Shown: positions 57,225-64,000 of the stretch, one piece after another | Layout: every line of letters starts with the position of its first letter | How positions within the stretch are numbered: position 1 is the first letter of the stretch | Assembly (NCBI RefSeq): GCF_030145145.1 | Contig: NZ_JAQYWD010000011.1 | Span: 62,001-126,000 of the forward strand | DNA length: 64,000 nucleotides | Source: Desulfobacula sp. | GTDB taxonomy: Bacteria > Desulfobacterota > Desulfobacteria > Desulfobacterales > Desulfobacteraceae | Direction: 5' to 3' | Translations under genes and position numbers: made by a program | Notes under the pieces: generated by a model | Databases searched by the model: none | What the model saw: only the letters and a program-made list of their open reading frames with translations | What the model was told of the DNA's origin: nothing

Positions 57225-58733
57225 TCACACCCAGTCAAAAGATTTTTCAACGGCTTTTCCCCATCTGGAATACAGATGTTCGCGCTCTTTTTCAGACATG
57301 GTTGGAAGCCAGCGGTTACCCTCTAACCAGTTGGCCGTTAAATCCTGGATACCGTTCCAGAACCCCGTGGCCAGTCCTGCAGCATAAGCAGCACCCAATG
57401 CCGTTGTTTCAATGATCGTCGGCCGGATTATCGGTACGTTCAGGATGTCGGACTGAAACTGCATCAGCAATTCGTTCACGACCATTCCCCCGTCAACTTT
57501 GAGCCGTGTAAGGTCCACCCCGGAATCTTTTTTCATTGCCGTTATGATATCTCGGGTCTGATAGGCATTTGCTTCAAGAACCGCCCTTGCCAGGTGACCT
57601 TTATTGGTAAACCGGGTGAGGCCGGCAATAATGCCCCTGGCATCGGATCGCCAGTAGGGGGCAAACAGTCCGGAAAATGCCGGTACCAAATAAATATCGC
57701 CATTGTCATCCACGGTTTTTGCCAGGTCTTCAATTTCCGAAGCCGATTGAATAATGCCCAGGCTGTCCCGCATCCACTGCACCAGGGCCCCGGCAACAGC
57801 AATGGAGCCTTCCAGGCAGTATACGGGTCGGTCATTGTTGATCTGATATCCCACAGTGGTCAAAAGACCGTGCCGGGAAAAAATGGGGCTATTTCCTGTA
57901 TTCATCAACAAAAAACATCCCGTACCATAGGTGTTTTTTGCCTCACCCCGGGAAAAACAGGTTTGACCGAACAGGGCGGCCTGTTGATCCCCCAGGGCAC
58001 CGCAAACCGGTATTTCACCTCGGAAAGGGCCTGCCTTTTGGGTGCTTCCCCAGGTATTGCTGTCGATGGACGGCTTTATTTCCGGCAATACGAAAAGGGG
58101 AATCCCCAGGATATCCAGCAGTTCTTTATCCCATTCAAGGGACCGGATATTCATCATCATGGTCCGACTGGCATTGGAAACATCTGTAATGTGTGATCCT
58201 TTTTCCGGTCCGCCGGTCAGCCACCAGATAATCCAGGTTTCAATTGTGCCAAACAGAACATTACCGGAACCCATATCTTTTTTTGCATCAGGGACCGTGT
58301 CAAATATCCATTTTACTTTTGGCCCTGAAAAATAGGTGGCCACGGGCAGTCCTGTTTTTTCGGTGAAAAATGCTTCCCCTGCCTCTGTGGTGAGTTGTTT
58401 ACAGATGCTTTCCGTCCGTGTGCATTGCCAGACAATGGCATTATAGTAAGGTTTTCCTGTTTGCCTGTTCCAGACAACACTGGTCTCACGCTGGTTGGTG
58501 ATGCCAATTGAATCAATTGATTCTGGAGAGATTCGGGTTTTCTCCATCACTTCTTCAATAACAGAACAAGCGTTTTTCCAAATTTCAATCGGATCATGTT
58601 CCACCCAACCCGGTTTTGGGAAAATCTGCTGGTGCTCTTTTTGTGCAGAACTGAAAATATTGCCTGTTTTATCGAAAAGAACAAATCTGACACTGGTGGT
58701 CCCAAGATCTATCGCGCCAACATATTTTGGCAT
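57225..58733 (-). CDS. glpK: glycerol kinase
   Basis: The 502-residue FGGY-family kinase begins MPKYVGAIDLGTTSVRFVLF with the phosphate-1 motif. It has GITNQRETSVVWNRQTGKPYYNAIVWQCTRT, characteristic of glycerol kinases, then GALGDQQAALFGQTCF, YGTGCFLLMNTG, and LKVDGGMVVNELLMQFQSDIL near the C-terminus. It phosphorylates glycerol to sn-glycerol 3-phosphate in the cytoplasm. GGAGGTAAAATC precedes the ATG. No glycerol facilitator (glpF) or glycerol-3-phosphate dehydrogenase lies nearby. It converges with the Cys-rich gene and is divergent from the methyltransferase gene. Confidence 0.95.
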   Translation of the reverse strand: MPKYVGAIDLGTTSVRFVLFDKTGNIFSSAQKEHQQIFPKPGWVEHDPIEIWKNACSVIEEVMEKTRISPESIDSIGITNQRETSVVWNRQTGKPYYNAIVWQCTRTESICKQLTTEAGEAFFTEKTGLPVATYFSGPKVKWIFDTVPDAKKDMGSGNVLFGTIETWIIWWLTGGPEKGSHITDVSNASRTMMMNIRSLEWDKELLDILGIPLFVLPEIKPSIDSNTWGSTQKAGPFRGEIPVCGALGDQQAALFGQTCFSRGEAKNTYGTGCFLLMNTGNSPIFSRHGLLTTVGYQINNDRPVYCLEGSIAVAGALVQWMRDSLGIIQSASEIEDLAKTVDDNGDIYLVPAFSGLFAPYWRSDARGIIAGLTRFTNKGHLARAVLEANAYQTRDIITAMKKDSGVDLTRLKVDGGMVVNELLMQFQSDILNVPIIRPTIIETTALGAAYAAGLATGFWNGIQDLTANWLEGNRWLPTMSEKEREHLYSRWGKAVEKSFDWV

Positions 58734-58890
58734 GATTTTACCTCCAAATGCTCAAAAATAATATCCTGTTAAACCATCTCTCAAGCTTGATATGAAACCA
58801 TATCATTTAAACACTGTTCTTTAAACAAATAAACATATAATATCATAAACCAGCGAACCCATAGTCTTCATGAAACATAAAAAGAATCAG

Positions 58891-58925
58891 CCATTCTCAT
58901 TCGGGTATAACCATAATGAGAATGG
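58891..58925 (+). promoter_or_regulatory. hairpin just upstream of the methyltransferase ribosome site
   Basis: CCATTCTCATT (58891-58901) is the exact complement of AATGAGAATGG (58915-58925), with a 13-base loop. It ends 5 bases before the AAAGGAT ribosome site of the gene starting at 58942. It may affect mRNA stability or translation, or terminate minus-strand transcription. Confidence 0.45.
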
Positions 58926-58941
58926 CTGGAAAAGGATCTGT

Positions 58942-59796
58942 ATGAAAAAAACAGAAAAAAAGAATGCCTCTTCTTATTGTAACTATAATGATTCATTTAT
59001 ATCCTATGACCAGAATCGACAGCCCAATGGATTACAGGAAATTTTAAACATTTTTAAACAATCCCGGATACCGGTTGAAGAACAAACTATTCTGGAAGGT
59101 GGATTTGGTACCGGCGCATACATAAATCATATCCGGCACCATGTGAAAGAAATCCACGGGGTGGAAGGATCTGAAAAAGGGTATGAGGAAACCAGACAAA
59201 AAGTTGGAAATGCTGAAAATGTTCATTTGCAGATAGGGAACATCCTTGACCTTTCCTTTTCTGATGATTTTTTCGATGCCTATATGGTTAACCAGGTTCT
59301 GCACCATCTTGATACAGAACCGGCTTATCCACACCTGACCCTTTTTTTAAAAGAGAGCAGACGCGTCATTAAACCAGGCGGTGTCCTGACCATCAACACA
59401 AGCTCACAGGAACAACTAAATCCGCATTCCGGTGCCTATTGGAATTATAAATACATTGAAAAAGCAGCCCTTGCCATCCAGGCAAGATATATTCCTGTCC
59501 CAAATCTTCTATCCAGGCTTGAGGAATTAGAATTTACAGAGATCAAAACAACCCTGCCATCTGGGAACCTGTTTCAGGAACGATATTATTGTGATCCCCG
59601 GTTGGTACTGGATACGGATTTTCAAAAAGCAGATTCAATCTACTGCTTTTACTCAAAAAAACAAATCGACGAAGCAAATATCTTGATTCGTTCAAGTATA
59701 GATGACGGATCCGTATATCAACAGATGGAGCATGCAGCAGCGCGTGCGAAAGAAATTGGAGAATCCGTAATTATATCGGCCAGAAAGCCCCTTTAA
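58942..59796 (+). CDS. class I SAM-dependent methyltransferase
   Basis: The 284-residue protein has the Rossmann-fold methyltransferase motifs: ILEGGFGTGAYINHIR (motif I, SAM binding), GVEGSEKGYEE (motif II acidic loop), FFDAYMVNQVLHHLD (motif IV/post-I) and SRRVIKPGGVLTINT (motif VI). The C-terminal part, with IYCFYSKKQIDEAN, is not assigned. Substrate is unknown. The ATG at 58942 is chosen for its AAAGGAT ribosome site. An in-frame ATG at 58870 would place the hairpin at 58891-58925 inside the coding region. It is transcribed divergently from glpK and ends before a strong bidirectional hairpin. Confidence 0.88.
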   Translation: MKKTEKKNASSYCNYNDSFISYDQNRQPNGLQEILNIFKQSRIPVEEQTILEGGFGTGAYINHIRHHVKEIHGVEGSEKGYEETRQKVGNAENVHLQIGNILDLSFSDDFFDAYMVNQVLHHLDTEPAYPHLTLFLKESRRVIKPGGVLTINTSSQEQLNPHSGAYWNYKYIEKAALAIQARYIPVPNLLSRLEELEFTEIKTTLPSGNLFQERYYCDPRLVLDTDFQKADSIYCFYSKKQIDEANILIRSSIDDGSVYQQMEHAAARAKEIGESVIISARKPL

Positions 59797-59808
59797 TCTA
59801 AAGCACGC

Positions 59809-59859
59809 TTTAATCTAAAACAAGCCGAAAGCATTGCCATCGGCCTGTTTTAGATTAAA
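59809..59859. terminator. bidirectional terminator-like hairpin
   Basis: TTTAATCTAAAACAAGCCGA (59809-59828) pairs with TCGGCCTGTTTTAGATTAAA (59840-59859), with one bulged base and an 11-base loop. AT-rich flanks provide T-runs on both strands. It lies between the converging methyltransferase and ABC binding-protein genes. The left arm is preceded by a second copy of CTTTAATCTAAA at 59790-59801. Confidence 0.75.
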
Positions 59860-59873
59860 TTAAATCGAGGGAA

Positions 59874-61466
59874 TTATGACTTGAACCACCAACGTTCAGC
59901 AGTTCTCATACCATCCATTGCCATATGCCCGGAAATGGGTCCATGTTCCAACTTATCTGAACTTGCTTCCACCAATTGATTGTACATGGGAACGATAGTG
60001 CCACCATCATTTTTGCAGATTTCCTGCATCTCAAAGTACATTTTTTTCCGTTTCTCTGAATCCAGTTCTGCCCTGGCATCAATCAGCAGGCGGTTAAACC
60101 GGTCATTTTTCCAGTGGGTGTCGTTCCAGGAAGCATCTGCTGCATAAGCAACCGAGAACATCATATCTTCTGTGGGGCGACCTCCCCAGTAACACATGCA
60201 CCACTCTTTTTTCATCCAGACATTACTCCAATACCCGTCATCCGGCTCCCGGACAACATTGATATTGATACCGGCTTTTTTTGCCTGTTCCTTGATGAGG
60301 ATGGCAGCATCCACGGCGCCTGCAAATGCGGCATCTGCAGCATGCAGATTAAACACATGGTCCTGCATGCCGGCTTTTTTCATATAAAATTTTGCTTTGT
60401 CCGGATCATGTCTTCGCTGTTCAAGGTCTTTTGCATAAAACTGGTTTACAGGTGCTATGGGATGGTCATTGCCAAGTTCACCATACCCCCGCAGGACCTG
60501 TTTTAATAATTCTTCCCGGTTAACAGCATGCTTTAATGCCATGCGAACGTTATTGTCATTGTATGGGGTTTGATCCACAAGCATGGGGATGGTGTAGTGG
60601 GCTGTTCCTGTGGTGGCGGTCACATTAATCCCGGGCATCCGTTTCATGAGGTGGACGGTTTTAAGCTCAACCCGATCCATGTAGTGTATCTGACCTGTCT
60701 TTAAGGCATTGGTCCGGGCATTGGTATCAACAATGGAAAGGGTTTCAACTTCATCAAACAGGGCTTTTCCTTGTTTCCAATAATTGGGATTGCGTTTTGC
60801 AAAGGCCCTGACACCCGGTTCCCAGGCCTCCAGAACATAGCCCCCCGTGCCAATGCCCTTTTCAAATTCCTGACCCTGGGTGCCGGCAGGACAAATGCCC
60901 AGATGGTAATCCCCCAGGAGGAATGGAAAATCAGCACTGCCCCCGGAAAGCTCAAAAATAACGCCATATTTTCCATCGGCTTTAATATTGACAATACTGC
61001 TTAAATAGGGCTTAGCGCCGGATGTTGATTTTTCACCCCGGTGGTGGTTTATGGTAAAGATGACATCCTCGGCGGTCATGGTTTTGCCGTTATGAAATTC
61101 AACCCCTTTGCGAAGGTTAAATTTCCACACTTTTGCGTCAGGAGAGGAGTCCCAGGATTCAGCCAGCTCCGGGATGGGTTTGAAATGATGATCAATTTCC
61201 ACAAGATTGTTTCTGATCTGCCAGTTGAGATTCTGGTTCATGTTGGACGTCAGTGTCCCCGGATCCATGGAATCAGTAGTGGAGCCCCCTGTAATTCCCA
61301 TCTTGAACCGTCCGCCCTTTTTAGGAACAGACGCCTGGGCCGTGCCTGAAAGCAGGGCCGGGGAAATGGCTGCGGCAAGCCCCATTGCAGAGACACCGGT
61401 AATAAACTGCCGCCGGGTAATTTTGTTCTGGTGATACAGCTGTGTTAAAAACGATAGGTCTGTCAT
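59874..61466 (-). CDS. Tat-signal ABC transporter substrate-binding protein (family 5)
   Basis: The 530-residue protein has a twin-arginine signal TRRQFITGVSAMGLAAAISP (about 18-37), unusual for this family, which generally uses Sec. Family motifs are FNLRKGVEFHNGKTMTAEDVIF, GTGGYVLEAWEPGVRAFAK, DNNVRMALKHAVNREELLKQ and a C-terminal DDGYWSNVWMKKEW. It binds a peptide-like ligand in the periplasm. AGGAGGAGAG precedes ATG 61466, which is preferred over the longer frame. It is the last gene in the visible part of a minus-strand transporter operon. Confidence 0.92.
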   Translation of the reverse strand: MTDLSFLTQLYHQNKITRRQFITGVSAMGLAAAISPALLSGTAQASVPKKGGRFKMGITGGSTTDSMDPGTLTSNMNQNLNWQIRNNLVEIDHHFKPIPELAESWDSSPDAKVWKFNLRKGVEFHNGKTMTAEDVIFTINHHRGEKSTSGAKPYLSSIVNIKADGKYGVIFELSGGSADFPFLLGDYHLGICPAGTQGQEFEKGIGTGGYVLEAWEPGVRAFAKRNPNYWKQGKALFDEVETLSIVDTNARTNALKTGQIHYMDRVELKTVHLMKRMPGINVTATTGTAHYTIPMLVDQTPYNDNNVRMALKHAVNREELLKQVLRGYGELGNDHPIAPVNQFYAKDLEQRRHDPDKAKFYMKKAGMQDHVFNLHAADAAFAGAVDAAILIKEQAKKAGININVVREPDDGYWSNVWMKKEWCMCYWGGRPTEDMMFSVAYAADASWNDTHWKNDRFNRLLIDARAELDSEKRKKMYFEMQEICKNDGGTIVPMYNQLVEASSDKLEHGPISGHMAMDGMRTAERWWFKS

Positions 61467-61508
61467 ATTCTCTCCTCCTAATTTAATGATAGCAATCAAG
61501 TCATCGGA

Positions 61509-63125
61509 TCAGATAAAGGTTGACGCCCGCTCTTCCAAAAGGTTGTCCAGCCAGTCTGGATCCATTTCAGGAACAGATGCCAAAAGTTTATCCGTATATT
61601 CATGGTGAGGTGGGGACAAGACTTGTTTTTTCTCACCTTGCTCGATGATTTTTCCTTCGAGCATAATCACAATTTTGTCTGCAATGGCCTTGACTGTGGC
61701 AAGGTCATGGGTGATAAACAGGTAAGACATATTGGTTTTATTTTGCAGGTTCTGCAAAAGATTCAATATGTCTTCCGCCACCAGTTGATCAAGGGCTGAT
61801 GTAATTTCATCGCAGATGATCAGGTCTGGTTCAGCTGCCAGGGCGCGGGCAATACAGATCCGCTGTTTTTCTCCGCCGGAAAGCTCTGTGGTCAGCCGGT
61901 CAATATAGATATCCGGGTCAAGCTCGATATTTCTTAACAGGTCCTTGATTCGTTCTTCAGCCTGTTTACCCTTGATGCCAAAGTAAAATTGAAGGGGTCT
62001 GCCAATGACCTTTCTGACCGTCTGTTTGGGGTTTAGTGCCGTATCCGGCATCTGATAGATCATCTGCATTCTTCTCAAGTCTTCTTTTTCTCTTTTTTTT
62101 AATTCAAGGGGAAGGTCTTTTCCGAAAAACTTTATGGATCCGTGAATGGCAGGCAGAAGACCGGTAACCACTTTTGCCAGGGTGCTTTTCCCACTGCCGG
62201 ATTCTCCGACCAGTGCAACAGTTCTGCCTTTTCTCACGGTCAGATTAATATCTTCCAGAGCCATATCCTGTCCCGTATAGGTTGCCGCTACATCCTCGAT
62301 ATCCAGAATCACGTCCATTTTATCGGTAATATTTTTTTCTTCCCGCAAGGTTCTGACATTTAACAGCTCCCGGGTATATTTTTCTTTGGGCTTTTTAATC
62401 AATTGCCGGGTTTCACCCTCTTCAACCAGCCGACCGTTTCTTAAAACCATAATCCGGTGGGCGACCTGGGCCACAACCGCCAGATCATGGGTAATATACA
62501 GGGCAGCTTTGTTCATCTTTTCCGTGATTTCCTTGACCGCTGCCAGAACTTCAATCTGGGTGGTAACATCCAGGGCAGTTGTCGGCTCGTCAAACACAAT
62601 GATATCCGGTTTACAGGACATGGCCATGGCCACCATGGCCCTCTGGAGCTGACCGCCTGAAAGTTCATGGGGATATCGGTATCCAATTTTTTCAGGTTCG
62701 GGTAAAAACAGACGTCTGTAGAGCTCAACAGCTTCTTTTTCAGCCTCCTTGTAGCCCATTATCCCATGGTGAACAGGGGCTTCAACATACTGCTTTATGA
62801 CACGATGGGACGGGTTAAAAGAAGCCGCCGCACTCTGGGCGACATAGGAGATTTTAGATCCCCTGACCAGTCTCAAATCCTCTTCCGAGGCATCAAACAA
62901 CTCGATCCCTTCAAGATTTATAGATCCGGATGCCAGTCGACATCCCTGGCGGGTGTATCCCATGGCAGCCAGGCCGATGGTGGATTTACCCGCACCGGAT
63001 TCACCGATCAGCCCGAGGACTTCTCCTCTTTTCAGATTAAGGCTGATATCCTTGACAATGGGCTGCCATCGGTCTTCGTAAAAGCCTTCAATATAAAGAT
63101 TTTTTATTTCAAGTAAATTGTTCAT
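61509..63125 (-). CDS. fused double ABC ATPase of peptide/nickel-type importer
   Basis: The 538-residue protein contains two complete ABC domains. The first has GESGAGKSTIG, LSGGQLQRAMVAMAM and IIVFDEPTTALDV. The second has GESGSGKSTLA, LSGGEKQRICIARAL and LIICDEITSALDQ, where Ile replaces Pro in the DEP motif. It therefore combines the D and F subunits that are separate in the operon at 15048-16954. The C-terminal Cys-rich oligopeptide extension is absent. ATG 63125 with AAAGGA is preferred. It lies 13 bases after the permease gene. Confidence 0.92.
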   Translation of the reverse strand: MNNLLEIKNLYIEGFYEDRWQPIVKDISLNLKRGEVLGLIGESGAGKSTIGLAAMGYTRQGCRLASGSINLEGIELFDASEEDLRLVRGSKISYVAQSAAASFNPSHRVIKQYVEAPVHHGIMGYKEAEKEAVELYRRLFLPEPEKIGYRYPHELSGGQLQRAMVAMAMSCKPDIIVFDEPTTALDVTTQIEVLAAVKEITEKMNKAALYITHDLAVVAQVAHRIMVLRNGRLVEEGETRQLIKKPKEKYTRELLNVRTLREEKNITDKMDVILDIEDVAATYTGQDMALEDINLTVRKGRTVALVGESGSGKSTLAKVVTGLLPAIHGSIKFFGKDLPLELKKREKEDLRRMQMIYQMPDTALNPKQTVRKVIGRPLQFYFGIKGKQAEERIKDLLRNIELDPDIYIDRLTTELSGGEKQRICIARALAAEPDLIICDEITSALDQLVAEDILNLLQNLQNKTNMSYLFITHDLATVKAIADKIVIMLEGKIIEQGEKKQVLSPPHHEYTDKLLASVPEMDPDWLDNLLEERASTFI

Positions 63126-63138
63126 GGTATGTTCCTTT

Positions 63139-63957
63139 CTATTCATGCAGGCCACTGGATAAATGTAAAAACCAGTCAACAATTAAATTGACACCCACGG
63201 TTAAAAACGCAATGGCGCCGGCCGGGATTAAAGGGATATAGATACCAAAGGTAATGGCTCCGGCATTTTCCCTGACCATTCCTCCCCAGTCTGCCAAAGG
63301 CGGCTGCAGGCCTAATCCAAGAAAACTTAAAGAAGCAATGAAGAGGAAGACAAAACAAAACCGCAGGCCGAATTCCGCAATCAGCGGCGGCATGGCATTG
63401 GGCAGGATTTCCTGTCGTATGATCCACCAGAGCCCTTCTCCTCTCAATCTGGCGGCTTCTACAAACTCCATCACTTCAATATCCATGGCCACGGCCCGGG
63501 ATAATCGATACACCCGTGTAGAATCCAGAACCGCGATGGTAAAAATCAAGGTGGGGATGGAGGATCCCAGCACTGATAAAATCATCAAAGCAAAAATAAG
63601 GGTTGGAAAAGCCATGATCATGTCAATGGTCCGGCTTAATAACTGGTCAATCCAGCCGCCTTTAACCGCAGCAATAAACCCTAAAACGGTTCCAAACAAA
63701 AATGATAACAGCGTGGTAATAAAGGCAAGGGCAATGGTATTTCTTGCGCCAAAGACCATTCGAGAGAATAGATCTCTTCCGATATGGTCGGTACCCAAAT
63801 AAAACTGGGCGGAAAACCCTTCCCACACATCCCCGGCAATACTGGTTTCGCCATAGGGTGCGATCAAGGGGGCAAAAATAGCCACCAGGACATTCAGTAT
63901 AACAATCCCCATACCGATCCGGGCGGAGAGAGGGGATTGTTGAAGTAATTTCAGCAC
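63139..63957 (-). CDS. ABC transporter permease (DppC/NikC-type), 5' end uncertain
   Basis: The 272-residue frame starts with GTG at 63955-63957 and shows the C-type permease pattern. After a short N-terminus comes a helix (MGIVILNVLVAIFAPLIAPY), then a periplasmic FYLGTDHIGRDLFSRMVFG. Five further helices, the coupling motif FVEAARLRGEGLWWIIRQEILPN and LSFLGLGLQPPLADWG follow. The frame remains open to the window edge (63958-64000) without an upstream ATG in view, so the true start may lie outside. The B-type permease should be encoded further upstream on the minus strand. Confidence 0.9.
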   Translation of the reverse strand: MLKLLQQSPLSARIGMGIVILNVLVAIFAPLIAPYGETSIAGDVWEGFSAQFYLGTDHIGRDLFSRMVFGARNTIALAFITTLLSFLFGTVLGFIAAVKGGWIDQLLSRTIDMIMAFPTLIFALMILSVLGSSIPTLIFTIAVLDSTRVYRLSRAVAMDIEVMEFVEAARLRGEGLWWIIRQEILPNAMPPLIAEFGLRFCFVFLFIASLSFLGLGLQPPLADWGGMVRENAGAITFGIYIPLIPAGAIAFLTVGVNLIVDWFLHLSSGLHE

Positions 63958-64000
63958 ACTTAGGCCCCCCTTTAAATTTGGGATTGTCTGAGTTTTGGGT

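Noticed and set aside
1-64000. CRISPR arrays, tRNA and rRNA genes
   Set aside because: No regularly spaced direct repeats and no cloverleaf or rRNA-like sequence were noticed by eye; a covariance-model scan would be needed to exclude small RNAs.

Overview
The window reads as a chromosomal segment of an anaerobic, probably sulfate-reducing Desulfobacterota bacterium close to the Desulfobacula/Desulfobacter group. This is inferred from content: a BamA-type ring-opening hydrolase, an aldehyde:ferredoxin-oxidoreductase-family (tungsten) enzyme, a Tat-exported molybdoenzyme with Fe-S subunit and TorD chaperone, rubrerythrin, a reductive activator of corrinoid proteins, and many multi-domain sensor kinases. 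No rRNA, tRNA or CRISPR array was recognised.

Layout. 1-1.5 kb: the end of a sigma-54 activator, a DUF3124 lipid-envelope-type secreted protein, a possible group II intron scrap and an orphan flgB. 1.8-3.2 kb: bamA behind a promoter whose spacer is a perfect 26-bp palindrome, with a terminator-like hairpin in its leader. 3.3-9.1 kb: DUF2294, a CNNM/CBS membrane protein, an AIM24 protein, a broken corrinoid-type methyltransferase and an intact corrinoid activator. 9.1-13.8 kb: a gene graveyard with penicillin acylase, IS91 transposase, tyrosine recombinase, other transposase and acyl-CoA synthetase fragments. 13.8-20.4 kb: an oligopeptide ABC transporter operon ending in an M20 amidohydrolase.

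20.9-24.0 kb: a SpoIIE-type phosphatase sensor and a histidine-kinase-like protein without the phospho-acceptor His, separated by a palindromic repeat that also occurs at 3.9 kb. 24.2-35.5 kb: one compact seven-gene run: two TolC-like channels, CusB, CusA, a Met/His-rich periplasmic protein, a Tat-signal Fe-S protein and an AOR-family oxidoreductase. This coupling of a metal-efflux RND pump to a probable tungsten oxidoreductase is the most unusual arrangement seen. Rubrerythrin follows.

36.4-40.2 kb (minus): a universal stress protein, a class II-type histone deacetylase-like hydrolase, a small Cys-rich protein and a polytopic membrane protein, in one operon. Divergently, 40.8-48.2 kb (plus): a periplasmic molybdoenzyme, its four-cluster Fe-S subunit, a TorD chaperone, a NhaD-type antiporter with a PAS domain embedded in it, a universal stress protein, an Mth938-like protein and DarP (YjgA). 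48.2-54.0 kb (minus): two hybrid histidine kinases, one with a c-type-haem-binding motif in its sensor. 54.6-57.2 kb: a solenoid protein made of about 17 exact 34-residue repeats and a Cys-rich protein. 57.2-64 kb: glycerol kinase, a methyltransferase and part of a second peptide/nickel-type ABC transporter with a Tat-signal binding protein and a fused double ATPase.
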